Shown in pieces: positions 8,527 through 17,200 of a stretch of DNA of 33,240 nt (position 1 is its first letter; every line of letters starts with the position of its first letter). Origin of the DNA: CAYLOP01 sp964385305. GTDB lineage: Bacteria; Chloroflexota; Anaerolineae; Anaerolineales; E44-bin32. The position numbers and the translations under genes were made by a program. Location: NCBI GenBank assembly GCA_964385305.1, contig CAYLOP010000020.1, forward strand, positions 1-33,240, in the 5' to 3' direction. The notes under the pieces were generated by a model. The model worked only from the letters and a program-made list of their open reading frames with translations, did no database searches and was not told the DNA's origin.

Positions 8527-10023
8527 ATGACTACACCTGCATTCCTTTGGCTCCTTGCCCTACCCCTGATCACCTCTCCAATTGTCTATCTGATCGGTCA
8601 CCAGGATAGGCGCATGGGTCAGCATACGATTGCGCACTGGGCCGGTTTCTGCGCACTTGCCGCCGCGTGGGTTCCGCTCATCCTCGCTTTTAACGAATTC
8701 CGGATCTACGGACCGATCTCGTTCACTTTCGGATCGATCTCGCTCTACATGGATGGGTTGAGCCTTCTATTGGCTTCCTTAGCGCTGACGTTAGGCACCG
8801 CCGTTGCTTTGTACTCTGGGCCATACATGGCGAAAGAAACAGGGCAGGAGAAGTTTTACGCCATGCTGGTGGCTATGGTTGGCGTAATGATGGGGCTCGG
8901 TTGTGCGAGTGATCTCTTCAACCTATGGATCTGGTTCGAGGCCATGGCCGTCACATCCTACTTGCTGGTCGCTTTCTACAGAGATGAGGCTGCCTCCCTT
9001 GAGGCAGGTATCAAATATCTTGTCCAGAGCGCAGCAGGATCCGTGCTGGTCTTACTTGGCATCGGCTTGGTGCTGGCGAACACTGGCACCTTGAACCTCA
9101 CCGAGATCCGTGCCTCCGCAACCCCAGCGCCTATCCTCTTAGCTGCTGGCGCGCTCTTCGCAATCGGTTTTGGCGTGAAGACGGCGCTTGTCCCCATGCA
9201 CACCTGGCTGCCGGATGCCCACTCGAAAGCGCCGAGCGGCATCAGCGCGATGCTCTCCGGTGTCGTGATCGAGGCCGGATTGGTCGCCCTACTCCGGTCG
9301 CTCTCCGCATTGGTGAATGTAACGGCCGACTGGGGACCTCTTCTGATGGGGTTCGGTGCTCTCAACATGACCGTCGGCAACCTTATGGCGCTCAGCCAGA
9401 AAGAGGTTAAAAGGCTTCTGGCATATTCAAGCCTTGCGCACGTCGGTTACATGCTTGTGGGCTTGGGCGTCACATTCTATATGGGAGATGCCAGCGGTGC
9501 TCAAGGCGGTCTCTTCCATATGCTGAACCACGGTCTGATGAAAGGCCTTGCATTTTTAGCTGCGGGCGCGCTGCTCTACACACTCCACATCGCCGTCGGT
9601 GATCATGCACCGCTCACGGTTTCTGATCTCTCCGGCGCTGCAAAACGCTACCCTCTCGTCGCGCTTACGTTCAGCATCGCAGTTCTGAGTCTGGGTGGGC
9701 TTCCGCCTCTGGCGGGCTTTATGTCGAAGTGGCAGATCTTCGTGGCCGGGGTTCAAACGCATAATGCATGGATCGAAGCACTCGTCGCCTTTGCAGCGTT
9801 GAACAGCGTCGTCTCGCTTGCATATTACGCTCCGCTCGTCAATGCAGTCTATCGCCTCGAACCCTCAGAGGCGGTGAAACGCGGGAACCCGCTTCCCTTC
9901 GTGATGCGTATCCCGCTGGTTGTCATGGCATTGGCTGTGGTTGTCATCGGCTTCTGGCCCAGCATCATGGACGGGTTGACGAGCCCGGCCGGAGCGGCAT
10001 TGCTCGCCGTCTTCGGCAAGTAA
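8527..10023 (+). CDS. NuoM/NuoN/MnhD-like proton-translocating antiporter subunit
   Basis: The second antiporter-like subunit, 498 aa, of the NuoM/N/MrpD/MbhH family. Visible signatures are LFNLWIWFEAMAVTSYLLVAF (TM5 glutamate), EAGIKYLVQSAAGS (lysine), FGVKTALVPMHTWLPDAHSKAPSG, KRLLAYSSLAHVGYM and HMLNHGLMKGLAFLAAGALL. It is entirely hydrophobic apart from short loops. The ATG at 8527 follows GGAGGGG, and a TTG five codons earlier is less likely. Having two large antiporter subunits plus J- and K-like ones gives the complex a membrane arm closer to complex I than to the minimal Ech hydrogenases. Confidence 0.92.
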   Translation: MTTPAFLWLLALPLITSPIVYLIGHQDRRMGQHTIAHWAGFCALAAAWVPLILAFNEFRIYGPISFTFGSISLYMDGLSLLLASLALTLGTAVALYSGPYMAKETGQEKFYAMLVAMVGVMMGLGCASDLFNLWIWFEAMAVTSYLLVAFYRDEAASLEAGIKYLVQSAAGSVLVLLGIGLVLANTGTLNLTEIRASATPAPILLAAGALFAIGFGVKTALVPMHTWLPDAHSKAPSGISAMLSGVVIEAGLVALLRSLSALVNVTADWGPLLMGFGALNMTVGNLMALSQKEVKRLLAYSSLAHVGYMLVGLGVTFYMGDASGAQGGLFHMLNHGLMKGLAFLAAGALLYTLHIAVGDHAPLTVSDLSGAAKRYPLVALTFSIAVLSLGGLPPLAGFMSKWQIFVAGVQTHNAWIEALVAFAALNSVVSLAYYAPLVNAVYRLEPSEAVKRGNPLPFVMRIPLVVMALAVVVIGFWPSIMDGLTSPAGAALLAVFGK

Positions 10024-10085
10024 TGGATGAAATGCTATGAGATCACAGGGCTTCATCCCAGTAAATAAACGGTCTGGAGGACCTT

Positions 10086-10400
10086 ATGAGTGAAATCCTT
10101 CTTAGCCCACCGGTGGCTTTTCTGATCAACATTGGATTGGTGGGACTCCTGTACGGCTTCGGTCGATGGTTCGCTGGTCCGTCTCAAGTCACACCTTTGA
10201 AATCCAGCACATACTCCAGCGGAGAAGCGCCACCCACACAAATGGCTGCGCCTGGGTATCGCCCGTTCTTTGTTGTAGCGCTCTTCTTCGCAATCGTACA
10301 CCTCGGCGTCCTGGTTCTTGGCAGTGGCATGTTGACACCCATCACAGCAATCTACCTCGTGGGTCTCTTTCTTGCGCTGCTAGCGCTGATCTTGGGCTGA
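10086..10400 (+). CDS. NuoA/MbhI-like membrane subunit
   Basis: A 104-aa protein with three predicted transmembrane helices and a polar loop between the first and second. The loop contains YSSGE, comparable to the NuoA YECG(F/E) loop motif but with the cysteine replaced by serine. By length, topology and position (between the antiporter-type subunits and the NuoB-like subunit) it corresponds to NuoA or MbhI, which help connect the hydrophilic arm to the membrane arm. The start is set by TGGAGG nine bases upstream. Sequence similarity is weak over most of its length, so the assignment relies on context as well. Confidence 0.75.
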   Translation: MSEILLSPPVAFLINIGLVGLLYGFGRWFAGPSQVTPLKSSTYSSGEAPPTQMAAPGYRPFFVVALFFAIVHLGVLVLGSGMLTPITAIYLVGLFLALLALILG

Positions 10401-10419
10401 TGACCAAGGAGCATGGGAC

Positions 10420-10934
10420 ATGAAGCGTAATAAACCAATCTTGAGAACCCGTTTACGGCATTAAAAACGTGGGCGCGCATCAACTCGCCTTGGGTCTTGC
10501 ATTTCAACAGCGGCTCCTGCAATGGCTGTGACATTGAAATCCTGGCTACGCTGACGCCGCGCTACGACCTAGAACGTTTTGGCATCAAACTGCAAGGCAG
10601 CCCGCGACATGCGGATGTGCTGCTCTCCACAGGTGCTGTAACCCGCCAGGCTCGGGATCGGCTGCTGCGCATTTACGAACAAATGCACGAACCCAAGTTT
10701 GTCGTCGCAATCGGCGCGTGCGCCATCTCAGGCGGCGTTTTTGCAGGCTGCTACAACGTCATGAATGGCATCGATAAAGTCATCCCTGTGCACGCCTATA
10801 TCCCTGGCTGCCCACCCCGTCCCGAAGCCATCATCGACGGTGTCGTCAAATTGCTATCCAGCCTAAAAGGGCCCGTTGCGGAGGAAGCCATCCAAGTTAC
10901 CTCGAATGGGCGTGAAACTGAGGCAGGCTTATGA
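10420..10934 (+). CDS. Group 4 [NiFe] hydrogenase small subunit (NuoB/MbhJ-like), apparent frameshift
   Basis: Carries the single [4Fe-4S] proximal cluster that receives electrons from the NiFe site. Ligand motifs are clear: SCNGCD, GACA and PGCPPRP. The continuous frame upstream of the first cysteine pair reads TNLENPFTALKTWARINSPWVLHF, a sensible subunit N terminus, but it has no ATG or GTG and is closed by TAA at 10431. A well-placed AAGGAG (10406-10411) and ATG (10420) open the neighbouring frame with MKRN. Joining the two needs one extra base around 10430-10434, within AATAAACC, giving about 171 aa. Otherwise translation could only begin at a TTG at 10497, right before the cluster motif. 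The missing base looks like an error or a recent mutation. Its stop overlaps the NuoC-like start (ATGA). Confidence 0.88.
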
Positions 10935-11413
10935 CTATAAATACCGAAGAAGCATTATCCATTGCCAGCCAACTGGTCGAAGAGTGGGTTTGGACGACAG
11001 AGACAAATCGCCCTGAACCCAATCGATTGGATGTAACGCTTACCGCAGTGGAAGATCTGGTACCGATCAGTGTAGCCCTACGCGTGAAACGGTTGGGCTA
11101 TCTTGCTGCGATCTCAGGGCTCGACTTAGGGCCAGAGGTTGGTGAACTTGAGGTTCTCTACCATTTCTGCACATCTGCGGCGGTTGTGACCTTGCGCGTT
11201 CGACTGCCGCGCGAGAATCCTTGCATACCCACGCTCTGTAAAATCATTCCAAGCGCGGAACCGTTCGAACGCGAGTTGAGCGAGATGTTCGGCGTGACCG
11301 TCGAGGATCTCCCCAATCCATTGCGCCTTTACCTGCCTGATGATTGGCCGGAAGGCAAGTATCCGTTGCGCAAAGATTTCGACGTAGAAGCCTTTGCTTC
11401 GCAGGCGTCATGA
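10931..11413 (+). CDS. NuoC/MbhK-like (30 kDa) subunit
   Basis: A soluble 160-aa protein of the complex I 30-kDa/NuoC family, which buttresses the large subunit and carries no cofactor. The C-terminal family signature is present: FERELSEMFGVTVEDLPNP followed by LYLPDDWPEGKYPLRKDF. Domain length and position between the small and large subunits match MbhK, EchD-like and NuoC proteins. It starts at an ATG overlapping the upstream stop and is translationally coupled. It ends 11 bases before the large-subunit ATG. Confidence 0.92.
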   Translation: MTINTEEALSIASQLVEEWVWTTETNRPEPNRLDVTLTAVEDLVPISVALRVKRLGYLAAISGLDLGPEVGELEVLYHFCTSAAVVTLRVRLPRENPCIPTLCKIIPSAEPFERELSEMFGVTVEDLPNPLRLYLPDDWPEGKYPLRKDFDVEAFASQAS

Positions 11414-11424
11414 GGAGTTGTTTG

Positions 11425-12621
11425 ATGCAAAAGAAAACGATCGCAGAAAGCTTCAACGTCCCAATCGGCCCTCAACACCCTGCGTTAAAAGAGCCCGGGC
11501 ATTTCTTGATCACTGTGGATGGTGAGATCGTCACCAATGCAACCGTCCGATTAGGCTATGCACATCGGGGCATCGAAAAAGCTGTTGAAGGGCGGAATTG
11601 GTTCCAAAACATGTACATCCTTGAGCGAGTGTGCGGCATCTGCTCACATATCCACGCGATGGCGTATTCGCTTGGCGTAGAAAGGTTGGCTAAGGTTGAA
11701 GTCCCGCCTCGCGCGCAAGCGATCCGCGTGCTTGTCGCGGAACTTGAACGCATCCACAGCCATATGCTTTGGGTTGGTGTCGCAGCTCACGAAGCCGGAT
11801 TTGACACACTCTTCATGTACTCCTGGCGTGATCGTGAAACGGTCATGGACATCCTGGAGATGTTGAGCGGAAACCGTGTCAACTATTCCGTCAACCTCCT
11901 GGGCGGGGTCAAATGCGACATCAACGCCGAGATCGAGGATGCCATCCGAAAAGGCGTCGATTTCCTCGAGGAGCGCACGCATCACTACTTGGATATCGCT
12001 TCAAACGATGCGATGTTCCTCCAGCGCACACGCGGCATCGGCGTGATGTCAAAGGCTCAAGCTGACGTCCTAGGTACAGTCGGGCCTACAGCGCGGGCCT
12101 CAAACGTCCCCCGAGAAATTCGCACAGAAGCTCCCTACGGCGCCTACACCGAATACCCGGTGGATATCGTCCTGGACGACCGTGGCGACCTCGAAGCACG
12201 CTTTATCGTGCGCATCAAGGAGCTTTTCGAGTGCTACCGTTTGATCCGAAAAATTCTCGACACACTACCTCCAGGTGAGCTGACGACAAAAATGCCAAGG
12301 CGAGTCAAAGAAGGTGAAACGGTCAGCAGGGTGGAAGCCCCACGCGGCGAGCTCTTCTACTTCATCAAGAGCAATGGGACCGATCAACCGGAGCGGATCA
12401 AGGTTCGCACACCGACCATCTGCAATATGACATCCGTGGTCAAACTCGCCGTTGGGCATCAACTCGCCGACGTTCCAATGATCGTAGCTGGCATTGACCC
12501 TTGCTTCTCCTGTAATGATCGCATGGTTCTCATCAACCGTAGCCGGAAGGAGAAACAAGGCATGACCTGGGAGGATCTAAGACAATATGGGATCGAGTAT
12601 TACCATGAACATACTTCATGA
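11425..12621 (+). CDS. Group 4 [NiFe] hydrogenase large (catalytic) subunit, NuoD/MbhL-like
   Basis: Contains the NiFe(CN)2CO active site that reduces protons or oxidises H2. The protein is 398 aa. Both ligand pairs are intact: RVCGIC (C70, C73) and DPCFSCNDR (C360, C363), which separates it from the cysteine-less NuoD of complex I and from Mbx/Mbs. N-terminal GPQHPALKEPGHF and LGYAHRGIEKA are typical of the NuoD/group 4 fold. After R366 there is a 32-residue tail, the expected C-terminal extension removed by a maturation endopeptidase, one of which is encoded at the end of this operon. The ATG at 11425 follows TGAGGAG. The gene overlaps the NuoH-like start by 17 bases. Confidence 0.95.
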   Translation: MQKKTIAESFNVPIGPQHPALKEPGHFLITVDGEIVTNATVRLGYAHRGIEKAVEGRNWFQNMYILERVCGICSHIHAMAYSLGVERLAKVEVPPRAQAIRVLVAELERIHSHMLWVGVAAHEAGFDTLFMYSWRDRETVMDILEMLSGNRVNYSVNLLGGVKCDINAEIEDAIRKGVDFLEERTHHYLDIASNDAMFLQRTRGIGVMSKAQADVLGTVGPTARASNVPREIRTEAPYGAYTEYPVDIVLDDRGDLEARFIVRIKELFECYRLIRKILDTLPPGELTTKMPRRVKEGETVSRVEAPRGELFYFIKSNGTDQPERIKVRTPTICNMTSVVKLAVGHQLADVPMIVAGIDPCFSCNDRMVLINRSRKEKQGMTWEDLRQYGIEYYHEHTS

Positions 12622-13528
12622 TCTCGTCGCTCTGCTTATTTTCCCTGGTGGCCTGGTTCTGTTGATCATTGGCCTGCTCTATGAGTGGGTCGATCGAAAG
12701 CTGCTTGCCCAGCTACAGAATCGTGTGGGGCCACGCTGGTTCCAGCCATTTGCCGATGTGATCAAGCTTCTCGCAAAAGAAGAGGTCGTCCCAGACGGGG
12801 TTGACGCAGGCTTATTCATCGGCCTTCCACTCGTGGCGCTTGCGGGCGGACTGACCGCTGCGCTCTACGTCCCCATGTTTGGCTTTACGCCTGCGTTTAG
12901 CCTTCATGGAGATCTCATCATCACGATATACCTGCTGAGTTTGCTCACCCTGAGTATGGGATTGGCGGGCTCTAACACGCTCGACCGATTCTCGCTCATC
13001 GGCGCGACGCGCACCCTGACCCAGCTTTTCTCCTACGAGGCGCCTTTCATGCTCGCGCTGCTGGGTCCGGCGATCGTCGCTGGTAGTTGGCAGATCAGTG
13101 AGATCACTGCGTATACCAACAACCACTGGCTCATCCTAACCCAACCGATCGGCTTTCTCGTTGCGATAATCGCCTTAATGGGCAAGCTGGAGCTTCCACC
13201 TTTTGATGCTCCTGAGGCTGAAACAGAGATCGTCGCGGGTGCGCTTACGGAGTACAGCGGCCGTGGGCTTGCAATCTTCCGCATGGGCAAAGGTGTAGAA
13301 CTCGTCATCGGCCTGACCTTGATCGCGGCATTCTACCTGGGAGGCGTTGCAAACCCCGCGCTCTTCCTCGTCAAGACGCTTGCACTGCTCTTGGTCGTCG
13401 TTGGCATCCACGCGCTACTCACCCGAATGCGCATCGATCAAACTGTAGGCATGTGGTGGCGCTACGGCACGCTCCTCGTCTTGGCACAGTGGCTTGTGAT
13501 GATCATTTGGCAAGGAGTAGTAGCATGA
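12605..13528 (+). CDS. NuoH/MbhM-like membrane anchor subunit
   Basis: A hydrophobic protein of 307 aa that links the hydrogenase arm to the membrane arm and starts the ion path. The family signatures are clear: YEWVDRKLLAQLQNRVGPRW with FQPFADVIKLLAKEE in the first cytoplasmic loop, and ELPPFDAPEAETEIVAGALTEYSG in the loop near the quinone-like cavity. The ATG at 12605 was preferred to one six codons earlier because homologues begin near MNILHD; both lie inside the upstream gene. The stop overlaps the ATG of the ferredoxin-like subunit (ATGA), so they are translationally coupled. Confidence 0.94.
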   Translation: MNILHDLVALLIFPGGLVLLIIGLLYEWVDRKLLAQLQNRVGPRWFQPFADVIKLLAKEEVVPDGVDAGLFIGLPLVALAGGLTAALYVPMFGFTPAFSLHGDLIITIYLLSLLTLSMGLAGSNTLDRFSLIGATRTLTQLFSYEAPFMLALLGPAIVAGSWQISEITAYTNNHWLILTQPIGFLVAIIALMGKLELPPFDAPEAETEIVAGALTEYSGRGLAIFRMGKGVELVIGLTLIAAFYLGGVANPALFLVKTLALLLVVVGIHALLTRMRIDQTVGMWWRYGTLLVLAQWLVMIIWQGVVA

Positions 13529-13941
13529 AGATTGGTGTGATGTTCAGTGATATTTCCACCTCCTTGTTCCAGCGCCCGATTACGGAGAAATACCCGTTTG
13601 AACGGAGGGAAGCGCCTGAAAGACTACGTGGGCACCTCATCTGGAACTCGGAAACCTGCACAGGCTGTGGTCTATGCGCAACCGATTGCCCAGCGAACGC
13701 AATTGAGATGCATGTATTGGATCGAAAAGCGAAGCGATTCGTGCTGTGCTACCACCCCGATCGCTGCCTGTTTTGCGCTCAATGCGTGCATAGCTGCCGC
13801 CAGGGCTGCTTATCGATGTCCAGCGATGAATGGGAGCTGGCCGCATTAAGTAAAGATTCCTTCGCGGAATTTTATGGAGACAAAGACGATGTCCAGTCCG
13901 TCTTGGCTGGGAGCTCTTCGCAAGACATTGAATCGCCTTAA
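13525..13941 (+). CDS. NuoI/MbhN-like 2x[4Fe-4S] ferredoxin subunit
   Basis: A polyferredoxin-type subunit of 138 aa with two [4Fe-4S] motifs, CTGCGLCATDCP and CLFCAQCVHSCRQ. The second has Arg-Gln in place of the usual Pro after the last cysteine. It passes electrons between soluble ferredoxin and the small subunit at the peripheral arm. AAGGAG lies just before the ATG, which overlaps the NuoH-like stop. The acidic C-terminal tail of about 40 residues overlaps the start of the protease gene. Confidence 0.93.
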   Translation: MKIGVMFSDISTSLFQRPITEKYPFERREAPERLRGHLIWNSETCTGCGLCATDCPANAIEMHVLDRKAKRFVLCYHPDRCLFCAQCVHSCRQGCLSMSSDEWELAALSKDSFAEFYGDKDDVQSVLAGSSSQDIESP

Positions 13942-14398
13942 GCAGATCAAACAAGAACAGCCGCGCATCGCCGTCGTTGGTGTCGGACATGAATTACGCG
14001 GCGACGATGCGGCTGGCATGGTCTTGGCACAGATGCTTAAGTCGAAGATGTCGGAGAAGCAGAACGCGTTGGTGATCCCAGCAGGCTCCGCTCCCGAAAA
14101 CTGCACAGGGCTTCTCCGTCGCTTTGCGCCAGATTTGGTGCTGCTCATTGACGCAGCTCAAATGGACCTTGAACCTGGAGAGATTCAATGGCTGGAGTGG
14201 CAAGCGACCACGGGTCTGAGCGCTTCCACCCACGCTCTCCCGCTACATATGTTTTCGTCCTACCTTTGTAGCGAGTTGAACTGTGAAGTTGCGTTACTCG
14301 GGATACAACCAGCATCCTTATCCGTAGGGGTAGATTTATCTCCCTGCGTACGCGAGACCGTGGTGAGAGCTGGTAATACTTTGTACGAGATCTTGTAG
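13889..14398 (+). CDS. [NiFe] hydrogenase maturation endopeptidase for the group 4 enzyme (HycI/HyaD family)
   Basis: Removes the C-terminal tail of the large subunit after nickel insertion. The family core is visible: VVGVGHELRGDDAAGMVLAQ (first metal-binding Glu/Asp region), LVLLIDAAQMD (second acidic site) and a histidine in STHALPLHMF. About 169 aa from the ATG at 13889, which has GGAG upstream; an in-frame ATG at 13874 lacks a ribosome site. The N terminus has an extra about 25 polar residues before the core, longer than most HycI proteins. Last gene of the group 4 operon; the next gene begins after a 119-base gap with no clear promoter. Confidence 0.88.
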   Translation: MSSPSWLGALRKTLNRLKQIKQEQPRIAVVGVGHELRGDDAAGMVLAQMLKSKMSEKQNALVIPAGSAPENCTGLLRRFAPDLVLLIDAAQMDLEPGEIQWLEWQATTGLSASTHALPLHMFSSYLCSELNCEVALLGIQPASLSVGVDLSPCVRETVVRAGNTLYEIL

Positions 14399-14517
14399 GG
14401 AGTCATGACTTTCACCGTTTTAACACATTTGAGACGGTATTCGTCCAACACCAATCGATGCTGTCAAATGGGCGTGGCAGCACAAGGCTTTGCCCAGGAA
14501 AGTGAGTTGATGTCAGC

Positions 14518-15582
14518 ATGACCATTAAGATCCTACCGAAACCTGCACTGCCTGCTTGGATCGACCATCTGCGGGAGGACCATACCGTCTATGGTCCCAA
14601 GCAAGCAAATGACCAATTCGTATTCGACGAAATCCGGTCCGCTCAGGAAATCGAACTTGCCTATCCGACAACGATCCTTCCACCGAAGAAGTACCTCCTA
14701 CCCCAGCACGAAGAACTCATGCGATTCGACCTGGACGGACCCGAAAAGATTCAACCCATCATCCCAAACCATCCCAGGGTTATCCTGGGAGTGCATACAT
14801 GTGATCTGCATGCGATCGCACTCACAGATCGCGTCTATGGTGAAGGCTATCCTGATGAGCATTATGGGTCTCGCAGGAAAAACACAACCCTCGTGAGCAT
14901 TGAGTGTCTCACGCCATGTTCGACGCACGCTTTTTGCAAGAGCATGGGTACGACCAGCGTCCCCGAAGCGTTCGACCTACACATGACCGACTTAGGGGAT
15001 AGATATGCGTTGGAAATCGACTCAGAGAAAGGGATGAGCCTCCTGGAGCGATTCGACGAGGTTCGAGATGCCACACAGGATGATCTCCATCGAATGCAGC
15101 AGGTTATGAGCGAGAAATGGCCGCGTTTCCCTTATCCACTCGATTTCGACGCCTCCGAGTTGCCTCACCTGCTTTCCCTCAGTTACGATAGTCTGCTGTG
15201 GAATGAACTCGGAGAACGCTGTTTATCGTGCGGTGCGTGCAATCTGGTATGCCCGACGTGTGTGTGCTATGACGTCATCGACGAAGTTGAGTTCAACCTG
15301 CACACTGGAACACGCTCCCGGGTATGGGATTCCTGCCAACTCGATCGCTTCGCAATCGTCGCAGGCGGGCATAACTTCCGTGTGAAACGCTCAGCGCGAT
15401 TGCGACATCGCTTTTTCCATAAGAGTAAATACCAAACAGAAACCTACGGTATGGTTGGTTGCGTTGGATGTGGGCGTTGTGCCTCAGCCTGCCTCGCGAA
15501 CATTTCGCCCATTGAAATCCTCAATGAACTCTACCACCGCCAAATGCCGTATGCGAGCATAGAACAGGAGGTGATGGTATGA
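14518..15582 (+). CDS. hydB: Group 3b hydrogenase/sulfhydrogenase beta subunit (4Fe-4S, AsrA/HydB-like)
   Basis: Electron-transfer subunit of the cytoplasmic bidirectional NAD(P)-linked [NiFe] hydrogenase known as sulfhydrogenase in Pyrococcus; also related to anaerobic sulfite reductase subunit A. The protein is 354 aa. Two [4Fe-4S] motifs lie in the C-terminal part, C235-C238-C241-C245 (CLSCGACNLVC) and C315-C318-C321-C325 (CVGCGRCASAC). The N-terminal half holds the family sequences GVHTCDLHAIALTD and CLTPCSTHAFC. The start at 14518 has AGGAAAG upstream. Its stop overlaps the gamma subunit ATG, giving the classical beta-gamma-delta-alpha order with the following three genes. Confidence 0.93.
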   Translation: MTIKILPKPALPAWIDHLREDHTVYGPKQANDQFVFDEIRSAQEIELAYPTTILPPKKYLLPQHEELMRFDLDGPEKIQPIIPNHPRVILGVHTCDLHAIALTDRVYGEGYPDEHYGSRRKNTTLVSIECLTPCSTHAFCKSMGTTSVPEAFDLHMTDLGDRYALEIDSEKGMSLLERFDEVRDATQDDLHRMQQVMSEKWPRFPYPLDFDASELPHLLSLSYDSLLWNELGERCLSCGACNLVCPTCVCYDVIDEVEFNLHTGTRSRVWDSCQLDRFAIVAGGHNFRVKRSARLRHRFFHKSKYQTETYGMVGCVGCGRCASACLANISPIEILNELYHRQMPYASIEQEVMV

Positions 15583-16430
15583 GCGTTTCACTCTTGGAGA
15601 CCATAGAGGCTCCCTCAATCTACCTACCAACTTTGTTTACCATCCAGGACGTGCGCCCGATGGCTCAAACGGAGAAGCTCTTCACGATTGAACTTCCCGA
15701 AGGAATCTCGCTTGATCATAGACCGGGCCAGTTCGTGGAGGTCTCTGTGCTTGGTGTTGGTGAGGCGCCGATCGTCATCACTACATCCCCAAGCCGGAGC
15801 AAGGGATTCTTTGAGCTCTGCGTACGTCGCATCGGTGCGGTTACTAACGCCTTGCACGCCCTTGAACCTGGTGACCAAATCGGCATCCGAGGCCCATTTG
15901 GGAACGGGTTCCCGATCGAGCGGTTTCAGGGCAAGGACATGCTCTTCGTACCTGGCGGGATGGGATTGCCGCCCATGCGATCGCTGATTAACGAGGTGCT
16001 GGATAAGCGTGGCAAATATGGTCGTGTGATCATTCTTTACGGCGCGCGTCATCCATCGGAATTGCTCTTCACTGAGGAGCTCGCCGAGTGGGATAAGCGA
16101 GAGGATGTGGAGATTTATCTCACTGTAGACCGCCCTGATGAAACATGGAAAGGCAATGTGGGTGTAATCACCACACTATTCCCAAAGATCCAGATCAGTC
16201 CGCGCAACACCATTGCTGTCACCATCGGCCCACCGGTCATGTACCGCTATGTACTCATGGAGCTGCTGGGGAAGAGCATCCCAGACGGGAATATATGGCT
16301 CAGTCTTGAACGCCGGATGAAGTGCGGTGTTGGCAAGTGCGGGCATTGCCAGATCAACCATTTGTACACCTGTATAGATGGACCCGTCTTCTCATACGCG
16401 GAACTTAAAAACCTAGAGGAGGCACTGTAA
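15579..16430 (+). CDS. hydG: Group 3b hydrogenase gamma subunit (FAD/NAD(P)-binding, 2Fe-2S)
   Basis: Flavin reductase-type subunit that exchanges electrons with NAD(P)H; 283 aa, ferredoxin-NADP reductase fold, AsrB/HydG family. Visible are the FAD-binding region (RPGQFVEVSVLG), the nucleotide-binding segment (LFVPGGMGLPPMRSL, then IILYGARHPSELLF) and the C-terminal [2Fe-2S] ligands C249, C254, C257 and C265 (KCGVGKCGHC and YTCIDGPVF). It overlaps the beta subunit stop and the delta subunit start by one to four bases, so expression is tightly coupled. Cofactor preference (NADH or NADPH) cannot be read from the sequence. Confidence 0.94.
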   Translation: MSVSLLETIEAPSIYLPTLFTIQDVRPMAQTEKLFTIELPEGISLDHRPGQFVEVSVLGVGEAPIVITTSPSRSKGFFELCVRRIGAVTNALHALEPGDQIGIRGPFGNGFPIERFQGKDMLFVPGGMGLPPMRSLINEVLDKRGKYGRVIILYGARHPSELLFTEELAEWDKREDVEIYLTVDRPDETWKGNVGVITTLFPKIQISPRNTIAVTIGPPVMYRYVLMELLGKSIPDGNIWLSLERRMKCGVGKCGHCQINHLYTCIDGPVFSYAELKNLEEAL

Positions 16431-17200
16431 TGGCAATAATCAAACCCAAAGTTGCCTTCTTCGATTTCGCGGGCTGTGAAGGCTGCCAACTTACGGTCAT
16501 CGACGCGTTGCAGACCCATCTCGATCTCCTCGAAGCGGTCGAGATCGTCCAGTTTCGAGAGGCGATGACTGAGATGGGAGAGGATTACGACGTGGCTTTC
16601 GTCGAGGGCGCGTGCACTCGACAAGGTGATGAAGCCAGATTGCTTGACATCCGCGAACATGCCAAAGTCGTCGTTGCGCTTGGTGCATGCGCATGCATTG
16701 GCGGTGTGAACGCACTAAAAAACACCATGCCTCTTGAGGATGTGCGGCATTACGTCTACGGCGATAAAGCTGATGTTTATGATACGTATGCGACTCGCCC
16801 TATCAGCGATGTGATCCCTATCGATGCCTTCATCCCTGGTTGCCCGATCGACCGTGAAGAATTCATCCGCTCGGTTAAAGCACTCTTGCAAGGACGCCAA
16901 CCCACCATTCCTGACTATCCAGTCTGTGTTGAATGCAAACTGCGAGAGAACGGATGCCTCTACGAACAGGGGAAGCCGTGCCTAGGCCCGATCGTACGAG
17001 CAGGATGCGGTGCATTGTGCCCAACCTTTGGCCATGGTTGCGAGGGCTGCCGTGGGCTCATCTCGAATCCAAACATCCGAGCGATGCTGGATGTGATGAA
17101 CGAACATAGAATCAGCGACCTAGAGATTACGAGCAGCATGAATATCTTCATGACAAATCAGGTAACAGAGAGCGAGGTGGGCGGCGATGGCAACAACTAA
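16430..17200 (+). CDS. hydD: Group 3b [NiFe] hydrogenase small subunit (delta)
   Basis: A 256-aa small subunit with cysteines for three [4Fe-4S] clusters. The proximal cluster uses GCEGC (C16, C19), GACACIG and PGCPID. The C-terminal clusters use PVCVECKLRENGC with GKPCLGP, and RAGCGALCP with GCEGC. This pattern is that of group 3 (Mvh/sulfhydrogenase) small subunits without a Tat signal, so the enzyme is cytoplasmic. ATG overlaps the gamma subunit stop (TAATG). It overlaps the alpha gene by 14 bases. Confidence 0.95.
   Translation: MAIIKPKVAFFDFAGCEGCQLTVIDALQTHLDLLEAVEIVQFREAMTEMGEDYDVAFVEGACTRQGDEARLLDIREHAKVVVALGACACIGGVNALKNTMPLEDVRHYVYGDKADVYDTYATRPISDVIPIDAFIPGCPIDREEFIRSVKALLQGRQPTIPDYPVCVECKLRENGCLYEQGKPCLGPIVRAGCGALCPTFGHGCEGCRGLISNPNIRAMLDVMNEHRISDLEITSSMNIFMTNQVTESEVGGDGNN

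Noticed and set aside
10420..10470. Programmed -1 frameshift in the small subunit gene
   Set aside because: No X-XXY-YYZ slippery heptamer or downstream structure is evident; re-pairing on the shifted codon would be poor. A missing base is simpler.
11425..12621. Reading the 5808-13941 operon as respiratory complex I
   Set aside because: The NuoD-like subunit keeps all four nickel-ligand cysteines and a cleavable tail, a maturation protease follows, and NuoEFG are absent.
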